From Epichloe hybrida (taxonomy: Eukaryota; Ascomycota; Sordariomycetes; Hypocreales; Clavicipitaceae), in the NCBI GenBank assembly GCA_019022495.1, contig JAFEKR010000009.1:248001-312000 (forward strand): a DNA stretch of 64,000 nucleotides, in the 5' to 3' direction. The notes under the pieces were generated by a model, which was not told the origin of the DNA, did no database searches, and saw nothing but the letters and a program-made list of their open reading frames with translations. Shown in pieces: positions 51,557 through 61,012 of this stretch. A program made the translations under genes and the position numbers. Within the stretch, counting starts at the first letter, position 1. Every line of letters starts with the position of its first letter.

Positions 51557-53979
51557 ATGGTTAACGAAGCCCAGTTGAAGGTCATACAGGAATTTCCGAT
51601 TGGCAATGGTCTAGGGAGCTTCCGCACCTCATTCAATGCAATATGTGAAGAGAGAAGCGTCCTACGAACGCCCGACGTTCTCGACCACTTAAGCCAAGAA
51701 GGTGTGTGCTTTCATTTCAGCATTATCTACGCGTCTCTAACTAGTTTTTAGACCTTCGAAATGTCACGCTCGATCTCCTTTCTGCACTCCAGTCGCTTCG
51801 AGCATCGCGTCTTCTCCGCTCCGCTTGCAGAATTAACAGCCTCGTTGGTGACTTGGCGACACTTACGTGCAGCGTTACCTCAAAGGATTTTGATTTTGAC
51901 CGTGTCAAACCACTCCTAAATGCAGCACTCGCTGTGCATGTCGAGGACTCTAACATATGGGACCACGTTTACAACGCCGTCACTGAACCCACTCCGCCTC
52001 CACAAACAATACCATCATCTCTTCAACAAACTCCATCGACCCAGAACACGGGCAGTTTCGTTAACTCGTTTGAACGCCGTCAAGTTATGGAAAAAATCTT
52101 AAAACAGGAACTCGGATGCCTCTATGTTGGTGTCCCTAATTTTCTCGATACCTTCTTTAGGAGTGTGACAGACTTAAAGGTAGCGTCTGACACGGTCTTT
52201 CGTAAGTGTATAGAAGGGGTCGATCCTCTCTTCAGAGATGGGTGGACTGGGTGGCCCATAGGCGCCGAGGAAAGCGACGTGCTTGCTTGGTTTAGCGACC
52301 TGATACTAAAATTAGAAGCATTCGCTGGTGATTTTAATCCGAATCCGACACGTCGCCGCAAGCTAACAATAGCCCAACCAAGAACGCCGTTGCTAGGCTC
52401 AACGGGCAAACGCAGTATGGACATTGGCTTTGTAGCTCGCGAGTACGCTTATGAGCGGGCTCCAAAGAAGGGCAGGTTTCGGTGGTCGCATATTCAGGTG
52501 CCCGGCGAGTTAAAAAGTAACCCGGCTGCTGATATACCCTCAATAGCATGGATTGATATTGCGATCTACGTCAGAGAAGTATTCACAGCGCAACCTACCC
52601 GTCGATTCGTCCTGGCCTTTACTCTCTGTGGGTCGATTATGAGAGTATGGGAGTTTGATCGCCTAGGGGGGATTGCTTCAGATAAGTTCGACATCAACAG
52701 CGAGGATGGCGCATTGCTGTTCGTGACCACGGTCCTCGGATTTTTGTGGATAGATGAGGAGAATCTTGGCTTTGATCCCTCCTTCATCACATCTCACGGC
52801 CAGCAATATATCATAATCGAGCGAGATGGTCAGACGGAGCGCCTGTATATCGATGAGGTCATGAGGCGTGCTCCCTGTATCGTTGGCCGAGCCACGACCT
52901 GTTGGAAGGCTCATCGCAAAGAAGACCCGCAAGTGGCAATCGTTATTAAAGATTCATGGCAGTATACAAATCGAGATGAAGAGGGCGAATTTCTCCGAGA
53001 GGCAACAGCTAAGGGCGTTGTTAACGTGGCCCGATACTACCATCATGAAACTGTGCGCATACAGGGTGTCGACGACGACATTCGAAACCATGTTCGGAGA
53101 GGGCTGGACCTTTCAAAAGCCAAAAATGCGATCCCTCGACCGGGTCGCCAAGGACTCCCGCTAAGCAGCAGCGTGTCTAGTGTTTCACGTGAAGGCAGAA
53201 GCGACAGCAAAGGCAAGAAGCGACTACTAAGCGAAACTGACGCCAGATCTCCATCAGCCAAGCGATCTCATTCGGAATCTCGAACCAAAGGTGTTGACGC
53301 CGCGTTCAATCGTGTTCATCGGCGGATTATCCTTCGTGACTATGGAGAGCCAGTTTACAAAGCAAGCTCTCGAGTGGCTCTGCTTTCTGCGCTTAAGAGT
53401 TGCATTGAGGGACACGAATCATTGCACAAAGCTGGCTTTCTCCATAGAGATATTTCTATTAATAATCTCATGATAAATGAAGATAAGAATCCCTTATCAT
53501 GGCCGGCATTCTTGATTGACCTAGACCTTGCTATTAGGATACAGCGAGAGGGTGCTTCAGGAGCAAAAGGGAAAACTGGCACAAGGGCATTTATGGCTAT
53601 TGGCGCTCTCCTAGGCGAGGATCATTCCTTTATGCATGATCTTGAGTCATTTTTTTGGGTGTTCTTCTGGATATGCATTCATTACGACGCTAGAGGCAAA
53701 TGCATTGGGCCTACTAGATTTGATGACTGGAACGCGATCGATGATGACACCCTAGTCTCTCAAAAGAAGGGCGAGATTTCTGATGAGCAGGACTTTCTCA
53801 GGAACTCGGAGAAGAACTTCACATCTCACTACAAACCTTTGATCCCTTGGGTGAATAGAATGCGAAGGCACGTGTTCCCTAACGGCGGCAGATGGCAAAG
53901 GCCTGAACTAGAGCTATATTCCACATTGAGGAGGATGCTCCTTGACGCGCAAAATGATATGGATGCGGCAGAGGAGTAA
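51557..53979 (+). CDS. FunK1-type fungal protein kinase
   Basis: The two exons are 51557-51701 and 51752-53979. The intron starts GTGTGT, has CTAAC near its end and finishes TTTTTAG; joining keeps the frame and gives 790 residues. The start ATG follows ATCATC; the reading frame without exon 1 would lack any nearby ATG. The C-terminal half carries the FunK1 (fungal-type protein kinase) domain: H-R-D at about 613-615, I-S-I-N-N-L after it, D-L-D at about 638-640 in the DFG position, then G-K-T-G-T-R-A-F-M-A-I and H-D-L-E-S-F-F-W-V, all hallmarks of the family. A basic, serine-rich insert (about 500-580) precedes it. These kinases are expanded in fungal genomes and often lie near transposons; substrates are unknown. 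The gene is open throughout and has not been mutated by RIP, although it is 300 bp from the AT-rich block. Confidence 0.85.
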
Positions 53980-54187
53980 TAGACTTTCTGTTAGGAGCAT
54001 GGAGGTAGAGGTCAGAGACAGGCAGATCAAATGGTTCATCCTTGGATTCTCTAGAAATCTAGAAGGTGTGCTAGAATTCTCCATTAGACTAAAAGATCCG
54101 CCAATGCTAGCCGTCGCTAACATTACACCTTACAATTACTTGAGACCTGTCGCCTGTGTGCACCGCGCCTTGCAACGCACAGCGCTT
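53980..54187 (+). repeat. 3' flank of the FunK1 gene, duplicated at 55490-55610
   Basis: About 54,060-54,170 is clearly similar to the reverse complement of about 55,500-55,600. Shared words include AGAAGGTGTGC, AAAAGATCCG and CAATGCTAGCCG. This shows that the FunK1 locus and the downstream relic come from one duplicated unit. Confidence 0.75.
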
Positions 54188-54370
54188 TAGATTAGAGAAC
54201 TAGGCGTAGTTGCCTAGCTGCTAGATAGCCACGTGTACGCAACGTAGGGTATATAGTAAAGACTACTTATATTATATAAGAGAGGTTAGAGTTTGAGACC
54301 TTCACGCAGCTACCCCTAGGTAGCTACATTCTAGCAGCAACTGCGATCCTAGGTGATCAGAAGAGAAGAA
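54188..54370 (+). repeat. Diverged LTR fragment related to Gypsy-1
   Basis: The order of motifs follows the 270-bp LTR: TAGATAGCCACGTG, TAGTAAAGACTAC, GAGGTTAGAG, ACCTTCACG, CTACCCCTAGGTAG and AACTGCGATC. Identity is lower than between the four AT-rich copies, and it is not RIP-mutated to the same degree. Both ends are missing. Confidence 0.6.
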
Positions 54371-54432
54371 AAATTGCTATCTAGGAATTCTAGAATCTAG
54401 CAGCGAAAAAGGAAGCTATATATAAGCTTTAA

Positions 54433-54568
54433 ATCGGGTGTCTGCGCCAACGTATAGGTGGTGTGCCTAACCCAATTGCGCCATAGCAAAAGAATACGCA
54501 TTGTGCAAGTCTCTGTGACTTGGGCAATTGACACCTATATTGCTAGGTCTAGGCAAAGCCTAGGTCAT
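54433..54568 (-). repeat. Partial second copy of the 49364-49533 miniature element
   Basis: Reverse-complement match to 49366-49510. Shared words include CTAGGCTTTGCCTAGACC, TATAGGTGTCAATTG and ATGCGTATTCTTTTGC. The internal hairpin has decayed and the far end is missing. Confidence 0.75.
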
Positions 54569-54639
54569 CACATTAAAGCTCTTAATAGAGACCTAAATAA
54601 CAGAAGTCTATGGAACAAGTGAACCTAGGTCTGCAAACG

Positions 54640-54690
54640 AAGCGGAAAGCAACACCCCAAAAGACACGATGCTAGCTCACCCATCTATTG
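54640..54690 (+). repeat. Copy of the left edge of the 30196-31190 block
   Basis: AAGCGGAAAGCAACACC and AAAGACACGATGCTAGC match 30,203-30,240. Relative to this copy, the AT-rich-block copy has C-to-T and G-to-A changes. Confidence 0.7.
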
Positions 54691-54757
54691 AGTCGCTAGG
54701 GAGGGAGAAGAATAACATTTTCAGCACTAATCCCATGCTTTAACCTTTTTATTCGGT

Positions 54758-54781
54758 TTGAAACCAGGGGGCTGGTTTCAA
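54758..54781. repeat. Perfect 10-bp hairpin
   Basis: TTGAAACCAG and CTGGTTTCAA are separated by four bases (GGGG). It stands between transposon scraps and the tRNA gene. It has no T-run, so it is not a polymerase III terminator. Confidence 0.6.
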
Positions 54782-54876
54782 GACATTTAGGAATCCGCAA
54801 TAACTCACACACACTTAACAAGCCAAAAAAAAAAATTCGTCATCCACGCATCTTGGTTAGGACGAGAAAAAGAAAG

Positions 54877-54967
54877 GGGCTTCGCCGGGGATCGAACCCG
54901 GGACCTCTCGCAAGCGGTGCTTCGGGTGTTACCCTAAGCGAGAATTATACCACTAAACCACGAAGCC
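54877..54967 (-). tRNA. tRNA-Pro (AGG) with a 19-nt intron
   Basis: The acceptor stem GGCTTCG pairs with CGAAGCC and is followed by discriminator C. The D arm is TGGTTTAGTGGTA (A box) and the T arm CCGGGTTCGATCCCCGG (B box). The anticodon stem CTCGC/GCGAG encloses loop T-T-A-G-G-G-T once an intron at 54913-54931 is removed, placed after position 37 as usual. The anticodon is AGG, read as Pro. The mature length is 72. On the minus strand a TTTTT run (54867-54871) follows and would terminate polymerase III. The body closely resembles eukaryotic tRNA-Pro(AGG). Confidence 0.93.
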
Positions 54968-55309
54968 ACGTGACTGGTCACGGCTTGCTGATGTAGGCGA
55001 TCCGCTTATTGCGAGATACCAAGGTACGATTGTCCTCAAGGGGCAGGCACGTACGGAGTAGGACAAGAACAATTTGTCAATGCCGAGCTCGTGATTTGGC
55101 AAAGGAGCTTGGCGGGACGGCGGGGGACGGGGTGGAGAAGGTGTTTTCACAGATTTTGATCAGGTATTCGTATGTTTTTAATGCAATCACACGACTGCCG
55201 TAGACGTACCGTAATTCATCCTTGTCTGCACCACGAGGGGTCGCGGTAGGGCTGCGATGTGTGCGACGCACCTCTTTATACCGACGGACCTTATCGGGAC
55301 TTATATTTG
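54968..55309. other. Interval without a recognised gene
   Basis: Open frames on both strands exist (for example the right part of a 209-codon minus frame, 55077-55706), but I recognise no domain and the frame runs across the FunK1 relic. No promoter-like or RNA feature is evident. Confidence 0.4.
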
Positions 55310-55640
55310 GTATCAGATCGCTAACACCAAGCAAGCACGTCGCTTTCCTCAGCGCCCGTGGGCCACCCATTACATACTGGCTCGTCGGCCTTGCTGAAAA
55401 GAGGCATGTGAGGCGCTGTAAAGTCACGGGACGGGGTGCACGCAACGACATGGCCCATGGGGCATATATTATATAGGGCGTGGCCACAGGTCTCGAGTGA
55501 TTGCAAGGTGCAATGTTAGCAGCGGCTAGCATTGACGGATCTTTTGGTCCATTAGGGAATTCCGGCACACCTTCTGGGTTCTTACAAGGCATGTACATAC
55601 TCGCCAAAAGGCAGCCAAGTAATACATACAGCATGCCTTC
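55310..55640 (-). pseudogene. Decayed FunK1 kinase fragment
   Basis: On the minus strand, about 55,325-55,385 matches 52,235-52,310 of the intact kinase gene: protein G-W-P-x-G-A-E-E-S-D-V-L-A-W is preserved, followed by a stop instead of F-S-D-L-I. Sequence like the intact gene's 3' flank (about 54,060-54,170) lies upstream of it on this strand (55,500-55,600), so the parts are rearranged relative to the intact locus. The kinase core is missing. Confidence 0.7.
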
Positions 55641-55819
55641 ATCAATGATGATATACTGCACGCAGGAGATGTGAATGATACAAGGACGGATTGAGAAACT
55701 CGACAAGACTGTTTTTGCTCACACACGCCCAACATTTCTCGGCACAACTCAAAATGGCGCGTGAATACCACCCAAGACATTTCCATTGACCGCCTTGAAA
55801 AGCACTACTCTACTTGATT

Positions 55820-56437
55820 TTAATCCTGGTGTGCACGCCATGCCTCGAATTCCGCCTGCGACACGTGTCTCAGGCTGTTCACCTCGGCAGGTTTGCCTCT
55901 CAACGCGCTCTGGGCAACCTCGACGGCCTGCATGATCTGGCCCTTTCTCGACAGGGCATACGTGGCCGTCTCGGCATCCAGTCTCACGATGCCAATCCGC
56001 GGGTCGTTCTCCGAGGCGTCGTGCACCCCGTCGCCCAAGTCGCCCAGCCACGCCTTGAGGGCGGGGCTGTAGTACTTCTTGACGACGTCGCGATCGGTGA
56101 TGATGGAAGCGCGGCCAGACACGGACGCCCACTCGCCTTTTGCGTTGAGGAAAGACATGTTGACGTCCGGGTCGCCGGCGACGTCGTCCGTCTTGCCGGA
56201 CTCCGTGTTGGTGTGGAAGATGAGATCGACGCCGTTGTTCTCCGTGGCAGCCAGGGCCATGCACCGAGACACGAGACGACCTGAGCCGGCTGATTTGGTT
56301 GTCATCATGCCGTACTTGCACGACGTGATGAAGTTGCCGAGATCCTGGACCTTGGTCCGCACATCGGGTTCATCCTTGTTCGCTTGCTTGTAGGGGTCGG
56401 CGGCTTTGTCGCCGGTCGAGGCATTGGAGAAGGACAT
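55820..56437 (-). CDS. bli-3: Pyridoxamine 5'-phosphate oxidase-like split-barrel protein (BLI-3 type)
   Basis: Single exon, 205 residues. The protein belongs to the general-stress-protein-26-like FMN-binding split-barrel family that includes Neurospora blue-light-induced BLI-3. Visible family features are K-V-Q-D-L (about 29-33), G-M-M-T-T at about 43-47, L-V-S-R-C-M-A (about 55-61), D-L-I-F-H-T-N-T (about 71-78), and K-T-D-D-V-A followed by V-N-M-S-F. Then come W-A-S-V-S-G-R-A and Y-Y-S-P-A-L-K-A-W-L-G-D. Length is as expected for a single-domain member. Substrate and physiological role are unknown; flavin binding is inferred from the family. A GATCGA word about 130 bp upstream matches the core bound by the white-collar light receptor, which would suit light induction, but this is inference. 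Confidence 0.85.
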   Translation of the reverse strand: MSFSNASTGDKAADPYKQANKDEPDVRTKVQDLGNFITSCKYGMMTTKSAGSGRLVSRCMALAATENNGVDLIFHTNTESGKTDDVAGDPDVNMSFLNAKGEWASVSGRASIITDRDVVKKYYSPALKAWLGDLGDGVHDASENDPRIGIVRLDAETATYALSRKGQIMQAVEVAQSALRGKPAEVNSLRHVSQAEFEAWRAHQD

Positions 56438-56565
56438 GGCTTTGATGTTGTGGATGAAAATGAAGTTGCTTGAATTGCCGAGTTATTGAGATTGGGCAAC
56501 AAGGGCGAGACATGGCCGAGTTGGATATACGTGGTGGTGGTTGTTTTCTTTTATGTGCCCGCCAT

Positions 56566-56575
56566 ATCGATCGAG
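56566..56575. promoter_or_regulatory. Possible light-response element (ATCGATCGAG)
   Basis: Contains GATCGA, the core associated with White Collar Complex binding in Neurospora, about 130 bp upstream of the bli-3-like start codon. It is a six-base match, so chance occurrence is possible. Confidence 0.35.
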
Positions 56576-57596
56576 CCGCGAATGACATCATGGATACCGC
56601 TCATGACTTCAGCGGGGTGATCTTCCAAGGCGTCAACTCAGACAGACCCATCCACATTCCGTCATAGGGATTGGGTAGTCCCGGAGCCAGTGAGGGGGCT
56701 GGCCTTGGCTTTTTTCTCTTTCCTTCCCGTGTTCAATGTCTAAGCGAGTATTTTTGCCTAGTCGTGTCATGGAGCGTTCTGTTTCAATGACGCTCCGAGG
56801 ACGCTCCAAGGACGCTCTCTGGGAGTAATCTTGGCCAGACCTGGGAAACAATCGCATGTGATATGCGAACTGCCGCTTCGCGCTCCGGTGAACGCGACCT
56901 GGGATTCTACGGGGGAAAACTCAGTGCGCGCACCGATGCCATATGGTCTCAACGTGACTTCGAATGGCGAGGCATCAATCTCTTGCCGCCACCTCCACTG
57001 GCGTGCTGCGAGCGCTTCGGTCCTTGACACAGCTCTTCTTCAAGCATAGCTATGGATCCTGGACACGACAGGCCTTGGAACAGGTCATGTTTGGGCAAGA
57101 AGTCGGTGCCGCCGATCCTAGCGTGTACGGAGTAGGGAGTTTTATCGAAAGCGACTCATTCGACATGGCGATCCACCACCAGTTTGTTGGAGCACTGTTG
57201 TCGTTTCATGTATTCACTCCGAAAATTGATTGACCACGTCCCGTCGGCGCCGCGACGTGAGAGTCAGCCGATCAGCCTCATGGACATTATCAGCGGGATC
57301 ATGGTGTGCTTTGAATGAAAATAAACGCATACAAATGTCAGATTAAAATGCTTATTGCTGCAGGTGTACAATACACGGATTTACACATGTATACTACGGA
57401 TTATGATCCCCCCATTCATGACGCCGACCTGCCGTTTGACAGGCAATATAAAAGTAGATGCATCGTCTGGTCTTGCCCATGATGAAAGCTGTCTGTACCG
57501 TCTTCGGGGAGATAAAACCCCCCCCCCCCCCCCCCAAAGAAGAACTTGCTGCGTCACAAAACTGGCCAAGAATACTCGATAACCAACATGTGGCGC
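56576..57596. other. Intergenic region between the bli-3-like gene and ERG6
   Basis: No convincing gene. It holds three 11-bp direct repeats beginning GACGCTC (56789-56821), with an inverted GGAGCGT just before them (56771-56777), and a run of 18 C residues (57518-57535) in the presumed 3' untranslated region of ERG6. Open frames at 56831-57233 show no recognisable domain. Confidence 0.5.
57518..57535. repeat. Homopolymer C18
   Basis: Eighteen C residues on the plus strand (G18 in the ERG6 transcript sense), 61 bp beyond the ERG6 stop. Confidence 0.9.
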
Positions 57597-58998
57597 TTAC
57601 TCGCTGGGCTTGCGACCAATCATTAGGTACATCGGGGTGAAAAGCTTCTCACGGCCACCAGCAACCAAACAGTCGGCGGCAAGTGCCAGACTGTTAGCCG
57701 TCTTCTTGGTGCCAGCAGGAGCGAGACGAAGAGTCTCCAAGAGACCAGCCAGGTTGTGGGCGATGGCGCGGCCCCAAGTTGTCATTCGACAATGGTGAAG
57801 ATGTCACCAACCGATTGGATGTAGCGGAGGTCTCCAGACAGAGGCCAGTACCACGGCAGAGGGTCAGGACGGTCCGCGAGATCCTCGGCACGAAGCAACT
57901 CGAATCCAGCGGCCTTCATGGCATCCAAAGCCTCCGAGACCTTGCACATGTTGGCGATGCCGTCCCCCTGCTCGATTCCCAGGCGAATCTCGCGGTGTTT
58001 GATGTTCTCGTTATCGTAGGCTTCGGTCATGAGCCACTCGTAGACACCGAACACACCACCAGGCTTCAGAACGCGGAAGATCTGACTGTAGATGCCCTCC
58101 AGGGAAGGGGCATGGACGGTGGCCTCGATAGCATAGACGGCATCGAAGGTGTTCTCGTCAAACGACATTTGCTGCATACAGAGATCAGCTCAGCTTTCCA
58201 TCAAGGCAACGGCTGGGCTGGGCCAGGCCAGGACAGACAAGAGCTTACCATGAAGTCGCCCTTGACAAAGTCAAGCTGATTGGACAGACCCTCCTTGTGA
58301 GCGTAGTGGGTGGCACGATCAATCTGGTAGTCATTGTTGTTCAGGCCGGTGATGTGGGCACCGGTGAACTTGGCGATCTCGCGGGCAGGACCGCCGACAC
58401 CGCAGCCGACATCGAGGACCTTCATTCCCTCCTTGATGCCAATGCTGTGGGCAAGATAGTGCTCGTGACGGGCGATGGCCTGATGGAAAGGCTCGCCATG
58501 GGAAAAGCGGCAGAAATGGAAAGACTGTCCCCATCCGTACTCGTACAAATCAGTGGCGAGATTGTAGTAGCTTCGCAAGAGAGGTCAGAGACGTCGTCTG
58601 CGGATAACGAAACACAGTCAAGAGTGCACGCGACTTACTGTCTGGTCAAGGTGGCGTATTCGGCAGTGCGTGCCTGTAAACCTGAGGTCAGTGACGGACG
58701 GAGCCAACATATGCCGCACTCTCAAGTCTCCCAAGTGCTTTCCTCCTGCACGTACCGCACGCTCCTCAGCAGTCTCATTCTCGGCAGGCTTGTTGTCCCA
58801 GTGCTTGAAGTACTCGTCGACGGCAGCCTTCTTCGCATCGTGGCCCTTGGAGAACATGGCGGCAATGCCACCACGAGCTTGGGAGGACTTTCCATGCAAG
58901 GCCTTGTTGAAGGCGGCGTCGCGAGTTTTGTCCTCGCGCTCGAGTCCCGAACCGGAGGCGACCATGTCGAAGGTTTGGGTAGTTTCCGTACGGATCAA
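57597..58998 (-). CDS. erg6: Sterol 24-C-methyltransferase, apparent frameshift in exon 4
   Basis: Exons on the minus strand are 58756-58998, 58639-58673, 58249-58570 and 58171 leftwards; all introns have GT-AG ends and preserve frame. The enzyme transfers a methyl group from S-adenosylmethionine to C-24 of the sterol side chain in ergosterol synthesis (endoplasmic reticulum and lipid droplets). Visible motifs are Y-E-Y-G-W-G (102-107, sterol-methyltransferase signature) and [10 protein letters not shown] (145-154, SAM-binding motif I); A-I-E-A-T-V-H-A-P follows in exon 4. The frame hits TGA at 57782-57784 after residue 329. The conserved ending (W-G-R-A through M-Y-L-M-I-G-R-K-P) continues in another frame to 57597, as if one C were missing near 57788. 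Full length would be about 391 residues. It shares an upstream region with SLT11. Confidence 0.88.
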
Positions 58999-59576
58999 GG
59001 CAGAAAGAAATACAAAGAGAGAGCGTTCAAATCTTGAATAAATCGATTCGAGAATCTATCGGGTTGAAGACGAGAGGAGCAGAGGTTGGATGCGCGTGGG
59101 CAAGGAGAGAGATGGCAATGGGAGAGCGTCGAGATGATTTTCTTGCCTGGTTCGTCCCTCTTTGTTGGCCTCATATGCAAATCCATTGCTCCAATCTCCT
59201 GGGCCCTATTTTTTTTTTTTTCCCACTCCTGGCGCAGCCCCTGAACAACATGACACAGAAATGGGGGGTTCCCATTGGGCAATCTCGGACTGTTGCGCAT
59301 TCGGGCTACATTTGCAACCCGCCTTTCGCTTGGGTTGGGCCCTCGCTGCCTTGTCGCAGGCGGTGCCGGGTACGAATACGAACTCGAGCCGTCGTTTCAC
59401 ATCAGGTACAAGCGGTGGAGCTCAGCCACGGTCGCCACATGCTTTGTCAGCACATACATGTGGCGCACGCGCTGCTGACCGGGCTCTAGAGCATAACATC
59501 TCAGATTGCGCAAGTGGGTTATCATGAAATTTGCTTTCCTCAACACCCGCATGGACGACGTGATCTATATTTCGCC
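58999..59576. promoter_or_regulatory. Shared divergent promoter region of ERG6 and SLT11
   Basis: 578 bp between the two start codons, with a T13-14 run at about 59,208-59,221. The frames seen across it have no recognisable domain. I could not pick out a sterol-regulatory motif with confidence. Confidence 0.5.
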
Positions 59577-60770
59577 ATGCCGCCACAGATCAAACAGGAC
59601 CTAAACAGGTCTGGATGGGAAAGCACAGACTTCCCATCCGTGTGCGAAAATTGCCTGCCTGAGAATCCATACGTGAAGATGCTGAAGGAGGATTATGGTG
59701 CAGAATGCAAATTGGTACGTTTATTCCACACACCTACTTGTTTAGGAGTTCCGTGACTGACTGGTCGCCAGTGCACAAGGCCTTTCACAGTATTCAGCTG
59801 GAATGGCGCCGATCGAGCTCAGGGTCGAAAGAAGAAGACCAACATCTGCTTGACCTGTGCCCGATTGAAAAACTGCTGCCAAAGTTGCATGCTTGATCTC
59901 TCCTTTGGTCTGCCCATCGCCGTGCGCGACGCCGCATTAAAAATGGTTGCCCCGGGTCCGCAGTCCGACATAAACAGAGAATACTTTGCTCAAAATAACG
60001 AGTCACTTATCGAAGAAGGGAAAGCTGGCACAGAGGAATACGAAAAGACGGACGACAAGGCGCGAGAGCTCTTGAGACGACTGGCAAACAGCAAACCATA
60101 CTTCAGAAAAGGACGCGCCATTAGCGAATCCGAAACTGCCGGCAGCAGTGCCGGAGGTAGCGTGTCGGTTGGTTCTGGTCAAGGTGGCCCTGGCCCGGTA
60201 CGAACGCGCGACAGTAGAGCCGCGGCGGCAGCAGCAGGCACAAGACCTAGAGGCGGGAAAGGTCGACGACAGGCATTTCCGAGTGCTGCGCAATTGCCAC
60301 CCAGCCCCAAGGACTGGCTCCCACCCGACGACAAAAACATCATGTCATTGTTTGTTACTGGGGTGGAGGACGACCTACCAGAGCACAAGCTGAGGGACTT
60401 CTTCAAAACTCACGGCAAAATTAAAAGCTTGGTGTGCTCGCACATGTCCCACTGCGCGTTTGTCAACTATGAAACCCGCGAAGCAGCGGAAAAGGCTGCA
60501 GCGGCATGCCAGGGTCGAGCCGTCATTGCCGGTTGCCCGTTGCGCGTTCGATGGGGCCAACCTAAGGCAATCGGTACCATGAATAAGGAACAAAGGTCGG
60601 AGATGCTCCGAGATGCGCGGGTCGGCGTACCAAGAAAGCCTCAACAGAAGACTATTGAAGGTGCTGGTCAAGGACCTGTCGAGTCTGACCCTTCGGCAAA
60701 TGCCCCGGTTATCGCAGCCCCTCCAGGCGTGGACGAGACCCCCAACTACGCGAGTCTGGCTGGGGATTGA
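59577..60770 (+). CDS. slt11: Pre-mRNA-splicing factor SLT11/ECM2 (RBM22 family)
   Basis: Exons 59577-59714 and 59772-60770; the intron starts GTACGT and ends GCCAG. The product is 378 residues. An upstream in-frame ATG at 59514 would add 21 residues not typical of the family, so M-P-P-Q-I is the chosen start. The N-terminal zinc-binding region has C-x2-C pairs at 23/26, 44/47 and 72/75, then C81/C82/C85; the intron falls inside the second pair. An RRM domain spans about 236-310 (L-F-V-T-G-V at its start, C-A-F-V-N-Y as the RNP1-like strand). Members sit in the activated spliceosome and contact U6 snRNA and the intron. The linker between the two domains is Gly/Ser/Ala-rich without cysteines, so the CCCH finger of human RBM22 is not visible. 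It converges on MZM1. Confidence 0.9.
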
Positions 60771-61012
60771 GTCAAGTTATTCATGAACTTTGGCATGCGT
60801 GGCGTTTGGCGTTTAGGAGATGATATCATTGGCAATGAGGAAAGTGGCCATACAAAGTCACAGGATTAGGACTGACGTGTATAATGTGAACATTTCATTG
60901 CATCGTTGGCTGGAAGATTGCCAAGACAGGCCCGGCCAACCATCCTTTTTTAAGTAGAATTTCTTTTTTTACAATCATCATACAATCGCTAAACAGCTCC
61001 CTTGGCATCCAG

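Noticed and set aside
55077..55706. 209-codon minus-strand open frame
   Set aside because: It overlaps the FunK1 relic in a different frame from the kinase and shows no family feature.
55749..56321. Overlapping frames on both strands of the bli-3-like gene
   Set aside because: Shadows; only 55820-56437 on the minus strand matches a protein family.
57779..58279. Long open frames antisense to ERG6 (also 58297-59037)
   Set aside because: They are shadows of the ERG6 exons and run across its introns.
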